A stretch of 64,000 bases of DNA. It comes from Angiostrongylus vasorum. Taxonomy: Eukaryota; Nematoda; Chromadorea; Rhabditida; Metastrongylidae. The first letter of the stretch is position 1, and every line of letters starts with the position of its first letter. The DNA is taken from positions 878,001 to 942,000 of the forward strand of contig JADANN010000251.1 of the NCBI GenBank assembly GCA_018806985.1, written 5' to 3'. Shown here piece by piece: positions 1 through 11,000 of the stretch. The notes beneath the pieces are model-generated. The model searched no databases, was not told the origin of the DNA, and saw nothing but the letters and a program-made list of their open reading frames with translations. A program made the translations under genes and the position numbers.

Positions 1-779
1 ACTACATATGAAATTAATATTGGCCGAAGAAATCAATTTCAATAGTTATTAAAGCATCTTTTTAGTCCGCTATGGTCTAGAGAGTATGACGATGGGACCT
101 GTCGTACTCCGTTAGATCGTGTAAACGAAGTTTATGTTGCAATCAAGATCATAGAGGAGCGTTAGGTAGGTAGATCGTTTCTATAGAGAAAGCTCTCAGA
201 CGGGAAATGTCTTTTCAAAAGAGAAGTGTCTGTAGTTGAAGGTTCTGTTCAGTACTTATTACGAACGGTACTTCTTCAGAGGTGGAAAGCTTTTTGAGGT
301 CTGACGTTCTCCACACCTATTGCTGTTCAATATCCTCACTACATAACCGACCCATTCATGTTAGTGGTGAACAGTTTTATCAAGATCTTCTCTACCTCCT
401 CATCTATGAACATGGTAACAGTGAAGAGCTTTATTGTCATAACATAGTTGCGACAAGAGTCCGTAGAGGTCTTATGTGAGATGAATCCTTTGCTTAATGA
501 ACACGCACTAAAAGTTTCGATGAAGTCGAACTGCTTCCTAGCGATCTGAATGTGATTCCTACAAATATCGCTGTTGAAGTCCTTGCTAGACCGGTTGAAG
601 GAAATTTGTTCATTTGAGCGATAGGGTGATCTTCGTGAACTGTTTATAAAGTGTAGTGTACTCAGAAAGTAAACCAGACGTTGGACGATATTTTCCTATC
701 TTTTTGTGAGAAATACGGGTAGTTTGGGATTTTCTAAAGGAAATTGACAAATATCTATTTTCCATTTTATTTTACACGA
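1..779. other. no gene seen
   Basis: Only short frames without splice support. AT content and stop density are intron-like or intergenic. Confidence 0.5.
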
Positions 780-1140
780 CCCGTCTTCACATCTACGGTG
801 TAGGTCCCAGCACTTTTCACATTCGATTTCCTTTCCTCATATTCATCGGCCGCTTAAGTCCTCCAACTTTTTACCTGTGGCTTCAGCTGCTGCTTGAGGA
901 TTTTCATTTCATTTAGAATGTCGTAGAATACTGGTGAAATCTATTCTCACAGAATCCTGAGATAGCCCGGCTAGAGCGCTCCCTACTTGGACTGCAGAGA
1001 GTGACTTTTTCCCGGACAACTTCGTTAGCAATTTTCCGGCCCCGGAAGGATGAGAGGCTCGGTGAGCCCAGATCGGGATCGAACCAGTACTACGCCCGTT
1101 ATGACCAGCACTACTACCATTGTGCTATCCTTTCCTTGCA
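780..1140 (-). repeat. SINE family B (tRNA-derived)
   Basis: Minus orientation: the tRNA-like head is read backwards from CATTGTGCTATCC (about 1120) with GGGATCGAACCAGT as the B box; the body carries CTGCTGCTTGAGGATTTTCA and AGAATGTCGTAGAATACTGG. The same family has copies at 9.5, 15.6, 35.3, 38.8, 43.1 and 62.7 kb. Confidence 0.7.
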
Positions 1141-2569
1141 CTTGTGCTAATAATTATATTATGGTGTTTTGCTGTTTATCAGCGATAGTGTTATTACATT
1201 ATGAATTCACTATGAAAGTCATGAGGAAATTTCTTGTGGGTGGTTCTCTTTTAAGATGTTTCCAACTGTTTTGTCCGTCCATGTCACTGAATATCCTCTA
1301 CACTGCAAAGATTTCTTGCATCTGATTATTAGTACCAGTCATATGAGACGCATTTCAGGCGGATGAAGGTTCAGTTTTCCGGTCTTCCAGAGCAACTTCG
1401 TGTTGGTATAGAAGTGACATGAACTTACTGGTTTTAAACCAAGAGGTATTTCGGCACAATATTATGGACCAGTGACAAGTATCTCGTAATTCTCTCTCAA
1501 ATCACCTGTAGCTTCCAATTAATGTGGGTAAAACTTTTCCGATAAATCCATCTAAAATGGCTTCGTTATACACAACTGGTCTTTCCTCTTTAGTAAAACG
1601 TGGAAAAATTTCTTTCCTGCTTTGCCGCTGAATCCGATCTTCTGTTGAAAAGATGGTGATCAAATCCCCTACATAAAGATGGTTTCGTGCGGACGAAACA
1701 ACGATCCATCACCTTATTAATAGAAAGATGTGATTAGTTTCTACGTGGGTCGTGTTAACAGTAGAATACACATGTGGTCATTCATTCGATACTCTACTCC
1801 CGGCAAATCAAGCACTTCATATCTCCGTGGTCAAGAAAGTTATACCAGAATTCTTTGGAGAGAGATAAAAACACTGACTTAAACATCTGGTAAGTTTCGG
1901 CAAATAAACGCGTAGTCTAAATACGCGTTCAATAACCTCTGCGAAGTTTGATGAAAGCACATAGTTGGCACATTCTTAAAAGGCTGATCAGCACCGACCG
2001 GTTTATCCCTTATCCTTCATCCATCGTAGAAGAGACCCTCATATAAAACGCTTATCTTCCTCCCATACCAAACAAGCACTTCTTATGAACATAACGATGT
2101 AGTTATTTGAGTGTATTGGAGTTTCAAAATGATCGTGCTATTGTGTTCTCAGTTGGAAGGAAAAACTTACCACTCTGCCATGAAATTTTCTGCTGACAAG
2201 GTTATCAGACGAAAATGTCGGTCTTTTTATGGTATTTTTACCTTGCGAATGAGATTCTCCCGATACACCCGCAATTCCTACTATTCAGCTACGACAACAT
2301 TTAAGTACGGAATGATGGATAGGAAACAGTTGTGTTTAAATACTTATATGACCCCTTCTTCCTATGACGTGTGGGGTCCATTTGTCAAAATCGTTTCGCC
2401 CTCTTATAAGCCTCATCCTTGCAGCCCGTTGGATTCGTATGCAGGTTTGATTACTGGTTGACGATTTGGAACAAGTCGGAAGTATCTTGTTGGCACGTGT
2501 TATAGTGATTCCCATGGCCGACTTTCTATTAACCTCGGAACTGGTCAAATAGTTCTCGATATTCCTGTT
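1141..2569. other. no gene seen
   Basis: The 116-codon frame at 2111-2461 has a biased, Cys/Tyr/Ser-rich composition, no flanking splice signals and an open antisense frame; I do not accept it as a gene. Nothing else recognisable. Confidence 0.45.
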
Positions 2570-2890
2570 GAGCAAACACGAGGTGTTATTTTATTCTTTA
2601 TTCTGTTAAAGCTAAAGTCTCGGCAAGTCTTTCCTTTCAGAAACGTCAGCTCTAACAGAATAAAGTGTTTATATTGTTGAGCTTACACGAGGTTAATACG
2701 AGATGTTTATTCGGCTAACGTTTCGACGTCTTCGTCTTCATCAGAGCCGACGATCCTTGTCGATGGTCCACAGTTGTTCCTCTTCTCGATGTGGCGTCTT
2801 CGCCTCGCATCAAACGGTTCTTCCTCAATTGAGCATCTCGAATGAGCAGAACACACCTAGCGACGCTCTTTTAAAAACAAAATAACACCT
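2570..2890 (-). mobile_element. Penelope terminal (pseudo-LTR) fragment
   Basis: The segment shares the block TCGATGGTCCACAGT with the unit at 13.79-14.06 kb and, on the minus strand, carries a hammerhead-like motif (CTGATGAAGACGAAGACGTC then GAAACG, about 2747-2720). The string ACACGAGGT occurs at 2578 and 2688, and AACACCTCG, its inverted counterpart, at about 2884, so it is a foldback of terminal sequence. Confidence 0.55.
2718..2750 (-). ncRNA. hammerhead-ribozyme-like motif
   Basis: On the minus strand: CTGATGA, A, GACGAAGACGTC, GAAA, CGTTAGC. Canonical CUGAUGA core; stem II is GACG/CGTC. Confidence 0.5.
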
Positions 2891-3559
2891 CGAATTTGCT
2901 AAACAAGAATATCGAGATTTGGAACAGACTTTTTCCTTGGCATATAGAATGTTGCTCAAGCGTGATTTTTTTTCCCTGGAACCGCGATGCATCCTTGCTA
3001 GAATGTCTCCAAGTCTGCTCCACATGTGGCAGTCCCCGCGAACGAATTAGGGTTTGTTGCTTTAAGAGTCGAATTATTCTAGAAGACAGCGATTCCTGTG
3101 ACGGTGGCGAATCCTGAAATTAGTCGTCCGACTCTCGGGGATGATGTGGCATACAGAATAGAAATAACGACTATAATACTGATTTTTATGCTCTCGAACC
3201 AGTTATCCTGAAATTGATTACTCTGGGAATTTTTTCTACGTTTCTTTATTTCTGGTTTCTTGGTAACCATGAGAAACGGATATTCTCTTCCATAAATATG
3301 GAACTCTTTTCATTAGGTGGCGTTGTTAAGGGACTGTCATTAGACACTTCATCCTCCACCTCTGCTGAGGGAACCACGTGGTGATGTATAGAATTGCAAT
3401 GGTGCCATGAATAGAATTCGCAATCTTTTTTTCAATCTTTTTGAATTCTGGCATAGCTGATACATTTTTCGGAGTAGTAGTCTGGAAGCCTCTGAGATAA
3501 TCTCGATTTTCTAGAAACAGCAGAAACTAAAGAAATTCTGCAAAACCTGGATCCTAGGC

Positions 3560-3890
3560 CAGCTTGGAAACAGTGACTACCCTTTCCGGGAGTTCACGTG
3601 CAACCCACTGGACCATCGATGCCCCTGTGTTAGGGGTATCAAGCATCATCTGTCAAAGGGAGCGAGTCGGGAAGCACGTATCGGCACTGAATCTAGTAAA
3701 GCTAAAGCTGCATTCAACATAATAATCTTCTTTCAAAAAAAACCATGAAAAAGCTGAGAAAACGACAAAGCAGAGCCTCGGTAGTGCAGCAGGTACTGAG
3801 GAAGCCCAGGAAATTGAAATCACTGGTTCGAAACTAGCCTAAGGTCTCAGTTTTGCACATATCTCAACATCATTATGATTGTGTATCAAC
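3560..3890. repeat. SINE family D fragments (tRNA-like), both orientations
   Basis: Minus: GGGCATCGATGGTCCAGTGG then GTTGCACGTGAACTCCCGGA (3635-3585). Plus: AGCCTCGGTAGTGCAGCAGG then TGGTTCGAAACTAGC (about 3774-3837), a good B box. Related heads occur at 33.66-33.74 kb (minus) and 60.17-60.24 kb (plus). Confidence 0.5.
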
Positions 3891-4449
3891 TAATACCTTG
3901 TCAAAAAAATTAGTAGATAGTAAATAAAAAGGTTAAACATCTAATCACAATCTGCAAATCAGATGTGAGAAATGTGACTAATTCTTCGGAAATCTCTATT
4001 CAACATAATTCTTGTAGTGACTAATATCTAGTGTATGATAACTATTGACAAGATTAGAGCTGTATAGGGAAAAAAAATTAAGCAAAATGTGATTTAACTT
4101 CGCATAATGTGAGGTCCACGGGTCTCCCTCATTTGAGGGATCTCGAGCCGGTTAGTCGCGAGGCTACGTGGCGCGTGCTCAGGTGGCGGATAGGGGGTTA
4201 ATCGCGAACCAAAAGCGACCTTTGCTTCCCTGAGACGCAGGTGGATCCAGGGGATGGACTCCGTGTTTCTGCTGCGCCGATTTGGCACATACTTTCTGCA
4301 TTTACGGGGCGTATTCATGCACGCGTGTGTGGGTGCGTTCTAGTTTATGCAGATTGTATTCTACGAGTCAATTGAGCCAAAAGCCTGCAATCAAGTGAAA
4401 CGGAAGTACATGGTAGGCGGTTAGGAGTCGCCTCCAACAAATAAGCTCC

Positions 4450-6660
4450 ATGTCCACTCTGAAAGAGCCTGGCAAGCTACCCGTGAGTATACTCAGCCCC
4501 CACGTTCAGAGCACAGTAGGCTATACGTGGGTATCAAAAAATGCTAAACACAGTAAAAAAACGGGCCTCATTCCCATGACCCCCGAAAGAGTCTCCAATT
4601 TCGCAGCGTTGGGTAGGACGAGTATGGAGAAGCTGCTAAAATCTCAGGGCGAATGGAAGCTGCCTGGATTTCATAGAAATATGGTGACGATCTGTAACTA
4701 CAATGCACGTACACTTGCATCTGGGTCTTCGATAGAAGACTTGCTCATGCAAGCAAGAAGGATAAAGTACGACGTCATCGGCCTGGCCGGGGCGAGGAGA
4801 CGACCGCGAACTAACACCCGAGATCGCAAAAACAGTGCAGACAGGCAATAAAAGGAGATCGTAAAGAGAGAAGAGCAGCAGTAATGGTCGAAGCTGGAGA
4901 GGCTGGGAAAAGCATTCGCAAAGCCCACCGAAGCTCCGTCAATTACAAGACCAATATGATTGCACTCCGGCGCCCAGACGGACACTTACAGCATCCAGAA
5001 AAGCAATGAGGAAAATTATTCACGAATACTGCTCGGATCTCTTCGATAGCCACGTCCACCTTCCCTCATATGGTATAAAGGAGGATGGATATGTTGTACC
5101 ACCGGTTCTCCTTTTCGAAATCCGACATGCCATTTCGTCGGTGAAAAAATCGAATAACTCCTGGCCCGGACAGGATAAGACCAGAACACCTGAGGAACAT
5201 TCCGTCAATCCTCGTAAACACACTGGCTCGGCTCTTCACACGTTACCTGTCCGAATGCAAGGTCCATAGCCACTGGAAGACCAGCAAGACCATGTTATTG
5301 TTCAAGAACGGTGACCTACAGGATATCGGCAACTGCCGTCCAATCTGCTTACTGTCTGTCGTCTACAAACTTTTCACTCGAGTCATCCTAAACGGGATTG
5401 ACAGAACACTGGACGAAGGACAGCCATGTGAGCAAGCAGGGTTTCGAAAAGGATTTAGAACCATGGACCACATCCACACGATAACAAGGCTCATTGAAGT
5501 ATCGCGAGACTACAAAAGACCGCTCTGTCTCACCTTCATCGATTTACAAAAGGCCTTTGATTCAGTCGAGATAGAAGCAGTCTTGGAAGCCCTGGATAGT
5601 CAAGGAGACCCTACTCAGTACATAAAGATTCTTCGTGAGCTGTACAAAAATTTCACAATCAAGGTATCACCATTCTACGACGATATTATCATTGACGTCA
5701 AAAAGAGGAGTTAGGCAAGGCGATACCATCTTGCCAAAATTATTTACCGCCACCCTCCAGAACGTCATGCGAAAAATTGGAATGGGATAATATGGGAGTG
5801 AAAATCGATGGTCGGCAGTTACATCATCTTCGCTTTGCTGATGACATCGTCCTTATGACACCAAACATTAGCCAAGCGGAACGTATGCTTACCGACTTTG
5901 ATAAAGTCTGTGGAAAGATTGGTCTTCAAATAAATCTCACAAAAACGATGTTCATGAAGAACGGATTAGTTTCGCATGCCCCATTCATGCTCAACGGAAC
6001 GAATATCTCCGAATGCTCCAGTTATATCTATCTAGGTCAGGAAATCAATGTGATGAACGACCTAGCTCCAGAGCTGAGCAGAAGGAAACAAGCGGCTTGG
6101 GGAGCTCTCCAGAGCATCGAGGATGTAGTGAAGAGAACAAGGAACACCTGACTCCGTGCCCATCTTTTCGACTCAACGGTACTTCCTGCCCTAACGTATG
6201 CGTCAGAAACCTGGTCCCTGCGTAAGCAGGATGAAAGATCACTCAGCATTATCGAACGCGCAGTCGAAAGGGCGATGCTAGAAGTATCCCGTTCCACACA
6301 ATTAACGGAAGGGATCCGAAGCTCCGATCTGCGTCGACGATCAAAAAATCAAAGATGCCGTTTTGTACGCCAAACAATCGAAGATAAGGAGGGCCGGACA
6401 CGTAATGCGCATGAATGACAACCGATGGACAAGAGCCGTTAGTGACTGGATTCCATGGAATGTGAAACGTACTGCAGGAAGACCACCGACCCGATGGTCA
6501 GAGTTCTTCACAAAGAGCCTTGAAGAAAGATATGATGCTCGACGAGTCCCTAGAGCGAGCAGAACCCATTGGCCTACTCTTGCACGCGACAGGGAAAAAT
6601 TGAAGACTTACAGGCGCCCGCTCGAGTCACTCGACGATCAACGGGACTACAGGTGATACA
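4450..6660 (+). mobile_element. RTE-type non-LTR retrotransposon, decayed, endonuclease mostly deleted
   Basis: LINE of the RTE/BovB-like kind. The apurinic-type endonuclease begins (VTICNYNARTLASG at 4681) but most of it is missing: within about 150 bases the frame passes to the linker before the RT. RT blocks: NCRPICLLSVVYKLFTRVIL, EQAGFRKGFRTMDHI, LCLTFIDLQKAFDSVE (5520-5580), a frameshift at about 5710 next to the RQGD block, then HLRFADDIVLMT with the catalytic FADD intact (about 5829). The C-terminal part (6363-6656) has RAGHVMRMNDNRWTRAV, KRTAGRPPTRWSEFF. At least two frameshifts and several stops are present, so it cannot be active by itself. Confidence 0.9.
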
Positions 6661-7059
6661 GGTGATGATGTGAGGTGGTCGTCGGCTTTTGTTCAGAGAT
6701 GCTCTTCAAATGGTTTCGAAGTTCATCTACTCATCATACTGGCAACATTCACTTATTTTGGCAAGGGTTATTTACCCTGTACTCACTTCAATCAACATCG
6801 GCCAAAAAAACGGCGTTCAACTACTTGCACAAGTAGTTAGTGAAAAACGTCTTAAAACTCCAAGCATGGGTCTATTCATGCTGTTTACTTGCTTGGATAC
6901 TTGGACGGTCCGTCTTCACGAGCTGTGCGGACCCCAGTACATATGCCATTCTTTCCTTTCTCTCGCAATCGTATTCCATGGTGGTGGTCTTGTTCGAGCA
7001 TGGTAGCGCGTGCGAGTCTCATACCATGATCTGTAAAACAACTGCAGCTGCGGGTACAG

Positions 7060-7500
7060 CTAATTAACTCTGTTTACGAACACGTCAGCCCAACGTATAG
7101 GTGGTCGTCCTGGGGGGACGTTTGCATTCTCTTGGAGTCCATTCCACTATTCTTTTCGTCCATCTGTCGTCGGTTCTTCCCATTATGTGTGTGGCCCATC
7201 TATTTTTCGTTACCGATGTATATTTTTCCTGGATCTCGAAGATGTGACAAATTTCGAAGGTCAGAGCTTCGCATTCCGGACAGATATTGAGAGTGGCGGT
7301 TATAATTCAGAAGACATCGCTCAAGCGCTCTGTGAGTAGTGCGAAGCATTCTTGACGCAGTTGAAGTACCAGCCCACGTCTCTGCAGCATAACGGAGAGC
7401 TGGGAGTACCGTAGAATCGAAGAGATGAGCGCCGATTTTCGGGTCCTTCAGTTGGTCGGTGGCTTCCTTGAGAGGCCCGAATGCGAACTAAGCTGCTCTC
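7060..7500 (-). mobile_element. RTE-type LINE, 3' (C-terminal) fragment
   Basis: On the minus strand the segment around 7200-7100 reads WATHIMGRTDDRWTKRIVEW followed by TPRECKRPP, the same C-terminal signature as the 6363-6656 part of the RTE copy (GH.MR.NDNRWT...W.P...KR..GRPP). It is diverged enough to be another RTE lineage. A similar segment lies at 9790-10100. Confidence 0.6.
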
Positions 7501-7539
7501 CTTCTTTTATGTTGTTTAATTATTGTTGTTGTTATTATT

Positions 7540-7860
7540 TACTGCCTACTCTTTTTAACGGCTGGGTATATTGCGAAATAAAAAGAGTAGGCAGTAAATA
7601 ATAAGTTAAAGTTGTGATTATAACTGCAGCCTCAGCTTAAGTGGGTTCGTTGCCGATTTGGGCTCCACAGATCAATCCTGCTGACGGGTGATTGCTGACG
7701 GCAAAAGATCGATAGGACTAGCTGAGAGACAGGCGAAACGAAGGACCCGCGTGGTGTGGTAGTGAACGCGTTACTTCCCGGAAAGGACAATAGCGCGTTC
7801 GTTCCTCACCGCAGACACCTACGGTCCGGAGTTTTGCAAATATCTCAGCATCATCAAAGT
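7540..7860 (+). repeat. hairpin plus SINE family C copy
   Basis: ACTGCCTACTCTTTTTAACG (7540) pairs with AAAAGAGTAGGCAGT (about 7581-7595) across a GGGTATATTGC loop. The following 7715-7860 is a family-C SINE: CGCGTGGTGTGGTAGTGAAC (A-box-like), then GCGCGTTCGTTCCTC (B-box-like), then the conserved body ending TTTTGCAAATATCTCAGCAT. Confidence 0.7.
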
Positions 7861-8065
7861 TATAGTACAAGAAAAGATTCGAGTTGTTCACCTCTGAAAT
7901 GATTCGCTGTTTCGACGGCAGCTTTCCTACGATGTTTATGGCGTTTTTTTAACACTACCGTGATACCATGTGATTCAGATAAGAGCTCCGATATTGAAGT
8001 TGTCGTATTTATACAAGTAGTTATTACAACATCCGTAGAAGCAATTTAAAAAAATGAACATGAAA

Positions 8066-11000
8066 TTAAAACCTTATAATATGAGATGCAAATATGAACA
8101 CAATACAGACGATCAGGAAGAAAACGTAGGAGAACAGAGACGCCCACCACAACTTTCCTTCCCAACGATGGTAACGAAAATTACGAAGGATAACGACGCC
8201 TAAAAATACCCCAGCCAAGAATCCGCCGATATGAGAGACATAGGACACCCTGTCCGTTCTGTCGACCAAATACCGCTGAAAGATGGACACGACAGCGTCG
8301 GAGCCGATCATAATCGTTAGGACAATTGCTCGCACCCAGTTGAACTCCATCTGTGAAAAGAAGTTTTGTAGTTGCTACAATTCTAGTCATTGGAGAAAAA
8401 CAGATTCTCCCTAAAAAGGAGTTAGTCATGACTTCTGGCGATCTCGCTGAATGAATACCCTAGATGAATGTGTTCTTTCCTTTGTAAATATTTAATCTTT
8501 TTCCTTCTTCACGGTTTTTTGCAGCATCAGATGTCTGCTTATTCTTTTTGTTCTTACGAAAGAACGTTTATGAGGAACAAAGAACAAAAACGGAATTCCA
8601 CGACGGTATGCATGCTCACTTCCGACCAATTCATGATGAGTTCAGCAAGATGGGCCGCCAAAAGAGCATAAACGCCTCCAGAAGCACCGGCAAGAAAAAC
8701 ATGCCGATCCACTGCTGCCACCAACAAGGAACCTGAAAGAAGTATTTCACACCTGTATAAAAAAAAAAGCGGAAAATGAAGCGTGTGCCGGGAATTGGAC
8801 GGAGCGCCATAACCTCCCTGGTTATGAAGACCATACTTACTTGGATAATTGGATAGCCCGTCTTCACTGGCTCTGCGGCCACCTGCATAATTTCCGTTTT
8901 TCGAAGTTTTGCTGGTCTAGCCATTGTGGTTCCCTGGAGTTCCGAGGTCAGCCTGACCAAAGTCTGCCCCAGTTCGTCACCACCACAGGTACTCGCCCAC
9001 TTTGTGGATCAGAGGAAGATTTGCCACCATGCGACTAGTTTCATACCAGGATGGTGGTGAATCCTCGTATTGGTTTACTGTTAGCTAGGATTTTTGATGG
9101 AAAACCTGGACTCATTCTCAGCTTGGAAGACCCTGCCTGGGGGATGAGCCTCGCCGTTGTGCATCGCAACCCAACACCTAGGAACACCTTCCAGCCACGA
9201 TGAGATGGCAAACTGTTGGGATGTGTGCTAACCATCCCAATACCAAGTCCAAAATATGGAGGTTTCACTGAAAATCGATATTTTCATACTATTGTTATTA
9301 TTAACATTATTATTATTCCTGTTACTACTATTTATTATCATTTACTACTATTTACTGTTACTATTACTATTAATATTATCATTATTACCATTATTATTAT
9401 TATTATTATTATTGTTATTATTATTATTATTAATATTATTAGCAGCATAATCATCGTTATTGTTACATTTACCGGCATCATATCTATTGTGTAGATCCCA
9501 GCACTTCTAGTATTCGATTCGTTTCCCTCGTTTCCCACAGAGGTCTTTGAACATTTCGCATGTTTCTTCGTCTCCTGGTTGAAGATTTTGTCTTCGTTAT
9601 GGATGTCGTAGAATGTTGGTCGAGTCGATCTCTCGCAATTTTTGGAGATAACCCAGCTAAGACACTCCAGTGTGAATCGGAGGAGAGCATTGGAGTAGTG
9701 GTCGAACCAGTATCGCTTCCCGGTGGACCGCATCACTAACCACTCCACAATTCCCATTCTGTGCTTCATAAAAAGAATTCAGTTGCGAATGTAACTGGTT
9801 AGAGAGAGCCACAAACACATCAGCCTATTCTGTATGTGGTCGTCTCAGAGGGGGGCCTGTATCTTCTTTGATTCGCTCAACAATTCTTTTCATGCATCTC
9901 TCGTCTTTTATTCCCACTATGTGATCGGCTCATCCATGTTTCGCTATCATTCTGTAATTTGAGAATCATCCATTGAGTTTTCATTCGATTCCTGCGTAGT
10001 TTTACCTTTTTTCCGCGTCTTAGAGATTACTGAACATCATCTCAGCTTCGCTGGAACTTCTTGAAGAGATACTAATGTTGTCAGAGAAATATAAAAATTT
10101 AAAACTCTTCTACCCATTTCACTGACTTCACTATCTGCAATGTGGTAGCAAACAAATTTGGCGAAATAAAGTCGCCCGATTCAGTTTAGGGATAGCATCC
10201 GGTCGACTGAGGGGCTGTATCTTCGTTGTGCAGTTAAAATAGTGGTCAACCACATCTCTTATAAAGGATGGACCCATTTTTTTGGTCGACCAGCGCTGAC
10301 AGAATCGCATTCGTTTCAAAATAGTCAAGCGTTTTTTCGTACTTGACAAAAGTTAGGACGAGTGGCATGTGGTATTCCTTACAGACTTCTATGACCCATG
10401 ACACGTGTAGTGGATGCATCACAATGCCTATCGGCATCCCGCTTGCTCAAATGGTTATGCTTCATCCAAAGTCCTCGGTATGCACACTGGGCACTCTTTG
10501 TAAACGTCTTGTAGACTACACTCAATAAGAATGCAAGACTATAGTCGCAAAGATACTTTCGGTTACTCTTCTTGACCAAGACGAGTATGCGCGACGTTCT
10601 CACAGATGTGGGAATTTTGCTCTTGAACGTCATATGTGATTCGTGTTGTGGGAAGCACAAGTAATTTGCGAGCCCTAGTTAAAAAGAAATCAGCTGTAGT
10701 ACTACTGAGCACTTGGGCAATGCCTCCTTTGATATTTGCACTCGCAAGTCAAACTTCAAGCGTGCTGCATCCGCAGTGGCACATCCTTCCGCAAAGGTCT
10801 GCTGCATATGGCCGTCATTATGAGCTGTGCTAAGTGTTTTTCTAGAGTGTTGATCTGGTACAAGTTCGTATTGAGAAGAACTTCTTATTCAACTAGCGTT
10901 TCGGCGCCAGCATCTTCTTCAGAGCAGGGCAAATGCGAGTCGATCGCACACAGCTGGTCGTTGTCACGTTAGTGGTGCTCGCTTTCGCACCGAATCTAAT

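Noticed and set aside
2111..2461. 116-codon plus-strand frame
   Set aside because: No splice sites, no family resemblance, and an overlapping antisense frame of similar length.
8631..8960. 109-codon minus-strand frame over the rhomboid exon
   Set aside because: Wrong frame relative to the rhomboid GASGG exon; it joins an R400 repeat to intron and exon sequence.
9338..9769. 143-codon minus-strand frame
   Set aside because: Composed of a SINE family B copy plus an ATT microsatellite (Ile-rich run).
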